Positions 33,940-42,209 of a stretch of 64,000 nt of DNA are shown in pieces. The stretch covers positions 1-64,000 of the forward strand of contig DASYYZ010000049.1 of the NCBI GenBank assembly GCA_035946735.1, read 5' to 3'. Within the stretch, counting starts at the first letter, position 1. The number at the start of each line of letters is the position of its first letter. The position numbers and the translations under genes were made by a program. Under the pieces are notes generated by a model. It was not told where the DNA came from. It searched no databases and saw only the letters and a program-made list of their open reading frames with translations. This stretch comes from Gp13-AA77 sp035946735 (lineage in GTDB: Bacteria > Acidobacteriota > Terriglobia > UBA7540).

Positions 33940-36405
33940 ATGATATTGATCCAGTGGCTTGAAACATTCGTTCAGGATGTTCGCTACGCCTTCCGCATGC
34001 TGCGCAAATCCCCCGGCTTCACCGCCGTCGCCGTACTCACCCTCGCTCTCGGCATCGGCGCCAACACCGCCATCTTCAGCGTCATTGAAAGTGTTCTCCT
34101 TCATCCCCTTCCCTACGACCACCCTCAGCAACTCATCGAAGTCTGGAACACTTACTTGCCCGCCGTGCCCCTCGGCGGCCTTTCTCCCGGCGATTTTCAA
34201 GACTGGCGCACGCAAGCCACTACCGTCTCCGCCATGGGCGGATTCTCCTGGAACGAATTCGCCGCGAATCTTACCGGTGATGAATCTCCCGCACGCGTCA
34301 AAATCAACTACGCGAGCGCGAATCTATTTCCCATGCTCGGCGTCAAACCCGTCGCCGGGCGCCTTTTTTACCCCGGCGAAGACCGCCCCGGCAGCGCGCC
34401 GATCGTCATTCTCTCTCATCATTTCTGGCAAAGCCGTTTCGGCTCTGATCCCGGCGTGCTCGGCCGCGTCGTCGCGCTCGACGGCCTCCGTTACACCATC
34501 GTCGGTGTCCTCCCCGGCAATTCCGGCGTACTCGATTCGCCCGATCTGTGGATGCCCCTCGGCCAGTACAGCGACTACCCGCTGACCGACCACACCTATC
34601 ACCCAATTGAGGCCATCGCGCGACTCAAGCCCGGCGTGACCATCGCGCAGGCCCGCGCGGAATTTGAATCGCTCAATCGCCAGTCCGCCATCGCCTATCC
34701 CGCGCAGCACAAAGGCTTCGGCGTCCTCGTTCGTCCCCTGCAAAATCCCGCCGCCGCGCAGATGCGCCAAAGCCTGCTCGTTCTGTTCGCCGCTGTCTGC
34801 CTCGTCCTGCTCATCGCCTGCGCCAACATCGTCAATCTGCTCCTCGCGCGCAACGCCGCCCGGGAAAGAGAAATCGCCGTGCGCATCGCTATCGGCGCCA
34901 ACTCGCGTCGTCTCATGCAGCAGCTCCTTACCGAGAGCATACTCCTCGCTTTAGCTGGAGGTGCACTCGGCATCGCTCTCGCCGCCGCGGGAGTGAAACT
35001 TCTAGGCGCCCTTGCTCCCGCCAACCTCTTTGCAGTGCAAACGTCGCATCTCAATGGCGTCGTTTTTCTTTTCACACTCGCCGTGTGCGTGCTCGTCGGA
35101 GTCGCCTGCGGCCTTTTGCCCGCGCTGCAGGTTCGCAAAACCAACGTCAACGCCGCGCTCAAGCAAGGCGGCAAGGGCAGCGGCGCTTTTTCCGGCCGCA
35201 AACTTCACAATCTCGTTGTCGTTTCTGAAATCGCTCTCGCTCTCGTTCCGCTCATCGGCGCCGGATTGCTCTTGCGCAGCCTCCACGATTTGCTCAACGT
35301 GAGCCCCGGCTTCCGCGCGGACCACCTGCTCACCATGCACGTTCCCATCGCCACCATTTCCACCGACGCCTACAACAAAATGACACCCGCGCAGCGGCAA
35401 GACGCCACGGAAGAACGCGGCCTCGAGTTTCTACAAATCGTCCAGCAGGTAGACGCTCTTCCCGGCGTGAAATCCGCCGCCGGCATCAGCGTCCTGCCCC
35501 TGGGCTCGCAAATTCAATATGCCTCTGCCTCGCGTTTTGTCATCGAAAATCGCCCTGTTCCCGACGCGGGCGTTCGTCCCATCGTCCAAACGCGCGTCGT
35601 CACGCCCGGCTATTTTTCCACCGTCGGCGTCCCGCTCTTTCGTGGACGCACCCTCAGGCAAGAAGATTGGAACAGCTCGAACATCGACATCGACGAAGCC
35701 ATGGCCCGCCGCTTCTGGCCCCACGACGACGCCCTCGGTAAGCGCATCAATCTTTGCTCGCTCGAACGCACACCTTGCTGGTTCTCCATCGTCGGCGTCG
35801 TCGGCAACGTGCATCAATTCGGCCTCGACGCCGCTCCCACTTACGACGCTTATTTCTGCGGCGGTTGGACCGATTATCTGCTGATTCGCACTTCCTCCGA
35901 TCCGCACCTCATCGCCTCCGCCGCAACGAACGTCATCCACAGGATCGACCCCATGCTCCCTGTCGATGCAGTTAGCACTATGGACGAAATTCTCTCCGAC
36001 ACGCTTTCGCCGCGCCGCTTCTCCGCACTTCTCATCAGCATTTTCGCCGCACTCGCTCTCTCGCTAGCAGCGATTGGCATCTACGGAGTGATGAGCTACA
36101 TGGTCGGCAAACGTGCCAGCGAAATCGGCATTCGCATGGCTCTTGGCGCGCAGCCGCGTGACGCCCTGCGTTTGATCGTCGGCCACGGAGCGAAACTGGC
36201 TCTTTGCGGAATTGTCGTTGGCGTCGGCGGCGCACTGCTACTCACGCGACTCATGACCAGCTTGCTCTACGGCGTCCACGCCTCCGACCCGCTGACTTTC
36301 ATAGCCATTTCCGCGCTTCTCATGCTCGTCGCGCTCGCGGCCTGCTACATTCCCGCCCGCCGCGCCATGCGCGTCGACCCCATGACAGCGTTGAGTTATG
36401 AGTAG
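33940..36405 (+). CDS. ADOP-family ABC permease (second copy)
   Basis: The 821-residue protein has the full ADOP plan: VQDVRYAFRMLRKSPGF, first helix (VLTLALGIGANTAIFSVIES), MacB core domain, FtsX helices (LIACANIVNLLLARNAARER), a second core domain and FtsX unit ending YIPARRAMRVDPMTALSYE. The ATG at 33940 is chosen from AAGGCGA upstream and the match to family N-termini. Third codon positions are unusually rich in C on the coding strand, and T-rich runs are common, unlike the neighbouring genes. With IS110 fragments on both sides this suggests later acquisition. No ATPase partner is adjacent. Confidence 0.9.
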   Translation: MILIQWLETFVQDVRYAFRMLRKSPGFTAVAVLTLALGIGANTAIFSVIESVLLHPLPYDHPQQLIEVWNTYLPAVPLGGLSPGDFQDWRTQATTVSAMGGFSWNEFAANLTGDESPARVKINYASANLFPMLGVKPVAGRLFYPGEDRPGSAPIVILSHHFWQSRFGSDPGVLGRVVALDGLRYTIVGVLPGNSGVLDSPDLWMPLGQYSDYPLTDHTYHPIEAIARLKPGVTIAQARAEFESLNRQSAIAYPAQHKGFGVLVRPLQNPAAAQMRQSLLVLFAAVCLVLLIACANIVNLLLARNAAREREIAVRIAIGANSRRLMQQLLTESILLALAGGALGIALAAAGVKLLGALAPANLFAVQTSHLNGVVFLFTLAVCVLVGVACGLLPALQVRKTNVNAALKQGGKGSGAFSGRKLHNLVVVSEIALALVPLIGAGLLLRSLHDLLNVSPGFRADHLLTMHVPIATISTDAYNKMTPAQRQDATEERGLEFLQIVQQVDALPGVKSAAGISVLPLGSQIQYASASRFVIENRPVPDAGVRPIVQTRVVTPGYFSTVGVPLFRGRTLRQEDWNSSNIDIDEAMARRFWPHDDALGKRINLCSLERTPCWFSIVGVVGNVHQFGLDAAPTYDAYFCGGWTDYLLIRTSSDPHLIASAATNVIHRIDPMLPVDAVSTMDEILSDTLSPRRFSALLISIFAALALSLAAIGIYGVMSYMVGKRASEIGIRMALGAQPRDALRLIVGHGAKLALCGIVVGVGGALLLTRLMTSLLYGVHASDPLTFIAISALLMLVALAACYIPARRAMRVDPMTALSYE

Positions 36406-36833
36406 TTTTGTACGGTTTCTTCCCGTTCAATCGGCACCAAGTGGACGATTATCGGCAACCCGGACGTAATCCACATGGATCATGGCTCGTCCTGTATCGG
36501 AAACCGGCCGCTCTCGGGTACACCTTAGCTCCAAGGCACGTTTTTTCCTGTGGATTCCTTATCGGGCGCTCGAATTTGGGCGGTAGGTGCGGACTGCAGA
36601 ACCGTGTTCAAAAAGTGGCGACGCTGGTTTCGCAACGCCTCTGTGTACCCGCCGTGTACCTCAAACCGGCGTTTTGAGCGTTTCTAAACGTTTCTTGTCG
36701 TTTCGTGACATCACTAAGTTACGCGTTCTCAGTGTGCTGTAAGGGTTCGAATCCCACGCATTATCAAAGGGCGCCTTTGTTGGAGTACGGTTGGTTTGCT
36801 TGTGCCAGCTTTCACTCTCAGGAGGGACGCCCG
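36406..36833. other. Gene-poor stretch with tRNA-like scrap and small hairpin
   Basis: This 428-bp stretch contains a tRNA T-arm-like sequence at 36741-36757 and, just after it, a hairpin at 36765-36779 (CAAAGG-GCG-CCTTTG). No coding sequence was recognised. Confidence 0.4.
36741..36757 (+). other. tRNA T-arm-like fragment (possible attachment-site remnant)
   Basis: AAGGGTTCGAATCCCAC has the T-loop TTCGAAT and three of five T-stem pairs. The next seven bases (GCATTAT) have no matching acceptor strand upstream, so no complete tRNA is present. It may be the 3' end of a tRNA left by integration of a mobile element, or chance. Confidence 0.3.
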
Positions 36834-36998
36834 ATGAACGACGTTAAGTATATCGGTATGGATGTCCATCAGACGACCACTTCGATCGTCGTACTCGATG
36901 CTGCCGGGAAGAAATCGAGTTCGACCGTCGTGCAGCCAGCATCGAATACGTCGCACGTCGGGGCCATGCGCGTGCCGAAGGTATGTCTCAAGCAGTAG
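36834..36998 (+). pseudogene. N-terminal remnant of an IS110-family transposase
   Basis: After AGGAGGGA, the ATG at 36834 opens a frame reading MNDVKYIGMDVHQTTTSIVV then LDAAGKK, which is the conserved N-terminus of IS110-type DEDD transposases (first catalytic Asp in GMDVHQ). Homology fades after about 35 residues and the frame stops at 36998. The rest of the transposase is absent. Confidence 0.7.
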
Positions 36999-37002
36999 GG
37001 CT

Positions 37003-37092
37003 CGAACGGCCATCTTCGCCGTTACGGTGATCAGCACCATCGGTCTTGCGTTGGGACTAAACACGACGCTCCTTACGATCTTCAATGCCACG
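37003..37092 (+). pseudogene. Fragment of a third ADOP-type permease
   Basis: The frame RTAIFAVTVISTIGLALGLN followed by TTLLTIFNAT matches the first transmembrane helix of ADOP permeases (compare VLTLALGIGANTAIFSVIES in 33940-36405). The flanking core domain is missing. It abuts the IS110 N-terminal fragment, giving a mosaic scar of two broken genes. Confidence 0.45.
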
Positions 37093-37312
37093 TCCTCCAG
37101 CCTCATGCGGTCCGCGATCCGTATTGTCTTCGGAAACTTGCGCCTTTGGTCGGTGGTTCTTCCTGATGGTCACCCATTAAGAACAACGAAAGTCTTCTAC
37201 TCCAGTTGAAATCGCAGCAGATTTCGTGAGAGCTGTAGAATGGACAGCTTCTCGGCCGTCATGCAGACAGGCGCCGGAAAGCCGACGAGAATTGCGCCGA
37301 AGGAGAAACCCG

Positions 37313-37684
37313 ATGCAGTTTGCTCTGATGATCTACCACACACCGGAAGAGTTTGCTAAGCGGACGAACGACTATAACGATCCCCAGCTCGGCGCCTGGC
37401 GGGCTTACTACAAAGCGCTCGTGGAGGCCGGAGTTTACGTCAGTGGCGATGCTCTTGAAGTGCCCGAGACAGGAACAACAGTGCGTCTCAGGGAAGGAAA
37501 GCGCCGCGTGCAGGATGGACCCTATGCTGACACGAAGGAGCAGCTGGCAGGATTCATCATCCTGGAACTCCCTTCCGTCGACACCGCTCTCGAATGGGCT
37601 GCGCGCTGCCCGGGAGCATCGCTCGGCGCGGTGGAAGTCCGGCCGCTGGCGCCTGAAGCCAAGCGCCGGGGGTTCACTGGATGA
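37313..37684 (+). CDS. YCII/DGPF-domain protein, partner of ECF42 sigma factor
   Basis: The 123-residue protein is a YCII-related (DGPF) single-domain protein: MQFALMIYHTPEEF at the N-terminus, VQDGPYADTKEQLAGFIILE in the middle with the DGPF-like motif (here DGPY), and a GAVEVRPL segment near the end. AGGAGA lies 6 bases upstream of the ATG at 37313. It overlaps the next gene by ATGA, so the two are translationally coupled. DGPF proteins are the hallmark neighbours of ECF42 sigma factors; their biochemical role is not known. Confidence 0.9.
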   Translation: MQFALMIYHTPEEFAKRTNDYNDPQLGAWRAYYKALVEAGVYVSGDALEVPETGTTVRLREGKRRVQDGPYADTKEQLAGFIILELPSVDTALEWAARCPGASLGAVEVRPLAPEAKRRGFTG

Positions 37685-38925
37685 ATGGAAGCAATCAGGA
37701 GGACATCCAGAGCGCCGTGGGGCGGACCATCGAGCGTGTGGCCCGAGAATCATACGGCCGCCTCGTGGCCTATCTTTCGGTGCACACCCACGACTTGGCC
37801 AGCGCTGAGGATGCCCTTAGCGAGGCGTTGGTGGCCGCGCTCAAGACCTGGCCACGAGATGGCGTACCGCAAAATCCGGAGGCGTGGCTGCTGACGGCCG
37901 CTCGCCATTCCCACATTGATGTTATTCGTCATCATCAGGTGGTATTAGAAAGGGAGCCAACCCTCGAGTTCCTCAGGGAGAGCTCCACGGAGCCGGCCGT
38001 GTCGGACACGTTCCAAGATGAACGGCTCAAATTGCTCTTCGTGTGTGCCCACCCGGCCATCGACACGGCGATGCACACACCCCTTATGCTGCAGATGGTT
38101 TTGGGCCTGGATGCAGCACGCATTGCCCAAGCCTTTCTTATCGCACCGAAGACAATGGGGCAGCGCCTGTTCCGCGCGAAGACAAAAATCCGCTGTGGTG
38201 GCATCCAGTTTGAAATTCCGCAAGAACGCGATTTGCCGGAGCGGCTCCAGGCGGTGCTTGAGGCGATCTACGCTGCGTTTGGAATCGGCTGGGACGACAT
38301 GGTCGGCGCCGACCAGCGTGCCCGCGATCTGGCCGAGGAAGCGATCTGGCTCGCGCGGGTGCTTCTGCAGTTGATGCCGGGCGAAGCCGAAGTCCAAGGC
38401 TTGTTGGCTCTCATGCTGCACTGCGAAGCACGGCGCCCCGCACGCAGGGGACCTGATGGCCGGTACGTGCCTCTTTCCGCGCAGGACCCGAAGCAATGGT
38501 CGCTTCCACTGATCGAAGAGGCGGAACGTCATCTCGCTGAAGCTTTCAAGCGCGGGCGCTCCGGCAGATTTCAGCTTGAAGCTGCAATTCAATCAGTACA
38601 CGCTGAACGGGCCCGCACTGGCTGCACCGACTGGGCCGCCATAGCGCTGTTCTACGAAAAGTTGGTCCGGATCTCGCCCGCTCTTGGCACGCGAGTTGGA
38701 TACGCCGCCGCGGTTGCCGAAGCGAGTGGACCTGAGACAGGCCTCTCGGTTCTCGATGCGATTGAGCCTGAAAGGGTGTCCAATTATCAACCCTATTGGG
38801 CGGTTCGCGCTCATCTTCTTCATCTTCTTGGGAAAGGCCCCGAAGCCCGGCACGCTTACGACCGGGCGATCGGACTCGCGGAAGAGCCCGCCATGAGGGA
38901 GTTCCTCATCCAAAAGAGGGGCTGA
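37681..38925 (+). CDS. ECF42-type RNA polymerase sigma factor
   Basis: The 414-residue protein has sigma-70 regions 2 and 4 (RVARESYGRLVAYLSVHTHD; LASAEDALSEALVAALKTWP; later LGLDAARIAQAFLIAPKTMG) followed by a long C-terminal extension (DUF6596, TPR-like helical, about residues 185-414). This layout, and the overlapping upstream DGPF gene, define the ECF42 group. It has no anti-sigma factor; activity is thought to depend on the C-terminal extension. Likely targets are the DGPF operon itself and possibly the downstream CPFC peptide and DUF899 genes. Confidence 0.9.
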   Translation: MNGSNQEDIQSAVGRTIERVARESYGRLVAYLSVHTHDLASAEDALSEALVAALKTWPRDGVPQNPEAWLLTAARHSHIDVIRHHQVVLEREPTLEFLRESSTEPAVSDTFQDERLKLLFVCAHPAIDTAMHTPLMLQMVLGLDAARIAQAFLIAPKTMGQRLFRAKTKIRCGGIQFEIPQERDLPERLQAVLEAIYAAFGIGWDDMVGADQRARDLAEEAIWLARVLLQLMPGEAEVQGLLALMLHCEARRPARRGPDGRYVPLSAQDPKQWSLPLIEEAERHLAEAFKRGRSGRFQLEAAIQSVHAERARTGCTDWAAIALFYEKLVRISPALGTRVGYAAAVAEASGPETGLSVLDAIEPERVSNYQPYWAVRAHLLHLLGKGPEARHAYDRAIGLAEEPAMREFLIQKRG

Positions 38926-39020
38926 TTCTTTTCCCTCGGATCTGTAGAAATCAGCCCACCTCACCCGTCACCTAGATGAAGCGGCGAAGTGATCAAGACC
39001 TTCGCCCGAGGAGGTGAACG

Positions 39021-39185
39021 ATGTGTCCATTTTGTTTGGCAACCATGGGATTAGTCGTTGCCGGCGCGGTTTCTACAGGCGGGCTGGCAGCCTTGGCCGT
39101 GAAAGTATCTCGCAAGAACCGGACAGGAGAAGTCCTGCCGAACTCAGATGAAAGGAAAAATCAAAATGTCGACCAGAACGATTGA
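39021..39185 (+). CDS. 54-residue CPFC-motif membrane peptide
   Basis: An ATG at 39021 with an excellent GAGGAGGTGAACG ribosome-binding site opens a 54-codon frame: MCPFCLATMGLVVAGAVSTG followed by GLAALAVKVSRKNR and a polar tail. It has a vicinal CxxC at residues 2-5, one hydrophobic helix (about 6-27) and a basic stop-transfer stretch. The gene overlaps the start of the DUF899 gene by 20 bp, a sign of translational coupling. Small MCPxC membrane peptides are found beside DUF899 genes elsewhere, from memory; function unknown, but the CxxC suggests metal or redox chemistry at the membrane. Confidence 0.75.
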   Translation: MCPFCLATMGLVVAGAVSTGGLAALAVKVSRKNRTGEVLPNSDERKNQNVDQND

Positions 39186-39951
39186 GAACCTGAATCCCGC
39201 GATGAACACCCCCCCGATCGTGTCGCAGCAGGAGTGGGAGGCTGCGCGCCAGAAGCTCCTTGTGAAGGAGAAGGCCTTTACCCGCTCCCGTGACGCGCTG
39301 GCTGCCGAACGCCGGCGGATGCCTTGGCAGGCTGTGGACAAGAAATACGAGTTCGACGGACCCAAGGGTAAGGTAAGCCTGCTCGATTTGTTCGAAGGCC
39401 GCCGTCAGTTGATCGTCTATCGCGCCTTCTTCGAGCCCGGCGTGTTCGGCTGGCCTGAGCACGCCTGCCGCGGCTGCTCCTTGGGCGCCGATCAGGTCGG
39501 CCACCTGGCCCATCTGAACGCCCGCGACACTACCCTAGCCTACGCCTCACGCGCGCCGCAGGCGGATATCGTGCGCGTGAAGGCGCGGATGGGCTGGGAG
39601 ATGCCCTGGTACACCATCACCGACGGCTTCGACGCGGATTTCGGCGTCGATGAATGGCACGGCCACAACGTGTTCTTCCGCGACGGCGAGCGGGTGTTCC
39701 GCACATACTTCATCAACAGCCGCGGCGACGAGGCGATGGGGAGCATCTGGAGCTATCTTGATTTGACAGCGCTCGGCCGTCAGGAGACTTGGGAGGACTC
39801 GCCACAGGGTTACCCCCAGAACCCGCCGTACAAGTGGTGGAACTGGCACGACAACTACGACGCCGAGGCCTCGCCTAACCCGAAGTGGGTCGATATACTA
39901 ACCGACCCTCAAGAAGCCGCCCGAAAGCGCGAGGCAGAGGCGAAAGCATGA
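39166..39951 (+). CDS. DUF899 thioredoxin-like protein
   Basis: The 261-residue protein belongs to the DUF899 family of thioredoxin-fold proteins: VSQQEWEAARQKLLVKEKAF, the kinked YEFDGPKGKVSLLDLFEGR strand, LIVYRAFFEPG, a HACRGCSLGADQ segment with two cysteines in the position of a redox motif, and a WNWHDNYD end. Members are predicted cytosolic redox proteins of unknown substrate. The ATG at 39166 is chosen from AAAGGA about 10 bases upstream; an ATG at 39148 would add six residues. It overlaps the CPFC peptide and precedes an alcohol dehydrogenase. Confidence 0.88.
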   Translation: MSTRTIENLNPAMNTPPIVSQQEWEAARQKLLVKEKAFTRSRDALAAERRRMPWQAVDKKYEFDGPKGKVSLLDLFEGRRQLIVYRAFFEPGVFGWPEHACRGCSLGADQVGHLAHLNARDTTLAYASRAPQADIVRVKARMGWEMPWYTITDGFDADFGVDEWHGHNVFFRDGERVFRTYFINSRGDEAMGSIWSYLDLTALGRQETWEDSPQGYPQNPPYKWWNWHDNYDAEASPNPKWVDILTDPQEAARKREAEAKA

Positions 39952-40164
39952 TCGAGGCCCATCCCGCCCACTCGACCCGCCGCGCGAGCCGTGATCACGA
40001 GGGCGCCACGCCGAGCATCGCGATCATGGTCCTGCTGACGGGTCTGGGCGGGAGCCCGATGGAGGCTCTGTCTCAGCTCCAGGTGTGCGATTGGCGATTC
40101 GGGCGCCCAAGACATGCACCGACCGCAAATCCTCTCGCATCGAACTCCGTTAGGAGGAATTGTT

Positions 40165-41151
40165 ATGAAAGCTGCAGTCGTTCCCGCTGTCAGCAGTTCG
40201 TGGCAGATCAAAGACGTTCCGCAACCTCAACCCGGACCTAATCAGGTGCTAGTGAAAATGCATGCGAGCGGCATCTGCTATACCGACGTACATCTGACGC
40301 TTGGACACTTTCCCGGACCATTTCCCCGAATCTTAGGCCACGAGCCAGTGGGCGAGATCGTTGCCGTGGCTCCCGACGTCACGACGCGGAAGGTGGGCGA
40401 CCGCGTGGGTACCGCCTGGATTCAATCCACCTGCGGGCGCTGCGAATGGTGCCAGCGTGGTCGCAGAATGTTCTGTCCCTACATGAAGGGCACAGGAATT
40501 GAGGCACAAGGCGGGCACGCCGAGTACATGCTGATGAATACCGACGCAACCTATCTGATTCCCGAGAAGGTTTCCTACCAGCAGGCAGCGCCGATCTTCT
40601 GCGCGGGCTACACGGTCTATAGCGGGCTGCGGTGGGCCGATCCCCAGCCGCACGAGCGCGTGGCCGTGCTTGGAATCGGCGGCCTTGGACACCTCCCTGT
40701 GCAATACGCTAAGGCAGCGGGCTTTGAGACCATCGCCATTTCCCACTCCCCTGACAAAGACAAGTTGATCCGCGAGCTCGGCGCGGATGAAATTGTCCGC
40801 GACGGAAAGAACCTTGCCGCAGCGGGCGGCGCCGACATCATCCTCAGCACCTCCAATTCGACGAAGTCCATGGTGGACAGCATTCAGGGATTACGGCCAG
40901 ACGGCCGGCTGATCGCTATGGGCGCGGACGCGGAGCCACTTTCCGTCTCGCTGATGGACCTCATCATGAAGCGCATCCGCATCATCGGCAGTCAGCAGAA
41001 CGGCCCCGAATATCTCTACGAAGCTCTTGATTTCGTGGCGCAAGGGAAAGTCAAGACGATCGTCGAGACTTATCCATTGGCGGAGGCTGCCAAGGCCTAT
41101 GAACGCGTTGCGGAGGGCAGGGCCCGGTTCCGCGCCGTCCTCACAATGTAA
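40165..41151 (+). CDS. Zinc-dependent alcohol dehydrogenase (MDR family)
   Basis: The 328-residue protein is a medium-chain zinc alcohol dehydrogenase. Catalytic zinc ligands are the Cys of SGICYTDVH, His-Glu of GHEPVGE and Cys of IFCAGYT; the structural zinc cysteines are in CGRCEWCQRGRRMFC. The nucleotide-binding motif is GIGGLGHLPV. Closest in style to alcohol-preferring dehydrogenases that convert ethanol or other primary alcohols with NAD. TAGGAGGA lies 6 bases before the ATG at 40165. The 213-bp gap before it (39952-40164) holds an ATGA-coupled open frame with no family resemblance, so nothing is called there. Confidence 0.9.
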   Translation: MKAAVVPAVSSSWQIKDVPQPQPGPNQVLVKMHASGICYTDVHLTLGHFPGPFPRILGHEPVGEIVAVAPDVTTRKVGDRVGTAWIQSTCGRCEWCQRGRRMFCPYMKGTGIEAQGGHAEYMLMNTDATYLIPEKVSYQQAAPIFCAGYTVYSGLRWADPQPHERVAVLGIGGLGHLPVQYAKAAGFETIAISHSPDKDKLIRELGADEIVRDGKNLAAAGGADIILSTSNSTKSMVDSIQGLRPDGRLIAMGADAEPLSVSLMDLIMKRIRIIGSQQNGPEYLYEALDFVAQGKVKTIVETYPLAEAAKAYERVAEGRARFRAVLTM

Positions 41152-41348
41152 TCGGCGATCCGAGCAGTCACCGCCGGTTTCGGGCGGATCAACGGGCAAC
41201 CCTTCCGTAATCCGAGAAGGGAACGGTGTGCGACAACACGGGAGTACCGCGCGCGGACTTCTTCTCTGCTTCACCCACCGCTCTCCGGTCGCTCTGTGAT
41301 CATCTTCGCCCACTCAAGCATCCTGTTTCTGATACGGCCCGCATCTCC

Positions 41349-42191
41349 TCAACCTGTTCCGCTCGATAAAGCAACTGCCGGCTTCTCGCCCAGGTGAAGA
41401 GCCGCGACCCCGCCCATGAAATTCCGATACTGAACATTGACAAAGCCTGTCTCCCGAAGCTTGCGTGCCAGCGACTTCTGATCGGGAAAGCGCTTCACGG
41501 ATTCGGGAAGATACTGGTACGGTCCGCGCTCACCTGACACCAGCGTTCCGATCAAGGGCAGGATACTGCGAAAGTAGAACCGGAACAGAGGACCCGCCAC
41601 CGGCCATTCGACTTGCGAGAATTCCAGAATGGCAACGCTGCCGCCCGGCTTGAGAACGCGATGCATTTCTCTGAGACCGAGATCGTAGTTGGCGAGATTG
41701 CGAAAACCGAAGGCCGCGGAGACGAGATCTAGAGCCTTGTCTGGAAAAGGCAGGGTCAAAGTATCGGCCGCCAGGAACTGCGTCCGCGCCCGGCCTTGGC
41801 TCCCGGCGCCTTCGAGTTTTCGACGGCGCTTCTGGCGCGCAATTTCAAGCATGGGATGGCAGAAGTCCGCTCCAATGACACGCCCCGAAGAAACTCGCGC
41901 CAGCGCGAAGGTGAGGTCGCCGGTGCCGCAACAAAGATCGGCCGCGATCGATCCCGGCTGCTCGATCAAAGGGCGCAGTCGCGTCGCCGTTGAGCGTCGC
42001 CACCACAGATCGAATCCGGCCGAGAGCAGGTGGTTCAGGAAATCGTATCGTCGCGCCACTCGCGCAAACATGCTTTGGACTGCTTGCGCTGTCTGATGCG
42101 CGCCTGACGGTCCGAGCGGGCTGCCCTGCTGTTCGGAGGCGTCATTATTGATGACGCTCAGATCCGAGGAAGACTGTTCGGTGTTTGTCAT
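41349..42191 (-). CDS. ubiE: Demethylmenaquinone methyltransferase
   Basis: The 280-residue protein is the UbiE/MenG SAM-dependent methyltransferase for the last step of menaquinone synthesis. Landmarks are VQSMFARVARRYDFLNHLLS near the N-terminus, the SAM motif AADLCCGTGDLT, SAAFGFRNLANYDLGLREMHR and GGSVAILEFSQ. It is longer than the usual 230-250 residues because of a poorly conserved N-terminal tail. The ATG at 42191 falls within heptamer repeats just past the aroB stop; an ATG at 42239 would overlap aroB by 34 bp and encode the repeat. It is cotranscribed with aroB, linking chorismate supply and menaquinone. Confidence 0.9.
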   Translation of the reverse strand: MTNTEQSSSDLSVINNDASEQQGSPLGPSGAHQTAQAVQSMFARVARRYDFLNHLLSAGFDLWWRRSTATRLRPLIEQPGSIAADLCCGTGDLTFALARVSSGRVIGADFCHPMLEIARQKRRRKLEGAGSQGRARTQFLAADTLTLPFPDKALDLVSAAFGFRNLANYDLGLREMHRVLKPGGSVAILEFSQVEWPVAGPLFRFYFRSILPLIGTLVSGERGPYQYLPESVKRFPDQKSLARKLRETGFVNVQYRNFMGGVAALHLGEKPAVALSSGTG

Positions 42192-42209
42192 TCGGCATTC
42201 ATCATTCAG
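42189..42209. repeat. Heptanucleotide tandem repeat at the aroB/ubiE junction
   Basis: Three imperfect heptamers CATTCGG-CATTCAT-CATTCAG span the aroB stop codon and the ubiE start. Slippage here would change the N-terminal frame of UbiE or the gene spacing. Confidence 0.6.

Noticed and set aside
36720..36770. Possible tRNA gene
   Set aside because: Only the T-loop and three T-stem pairs are present. There is no acceptor complement, anticodon arm or D-arm in the 70 bases before it.
39948..40238. ATGA-coupled open frame after the DUF899 gene
   Set aside because: The coupling is tempting, but the product has no recognisable domain and runs into the ribosome-binding site and start of the alcohol dehydrogenase.
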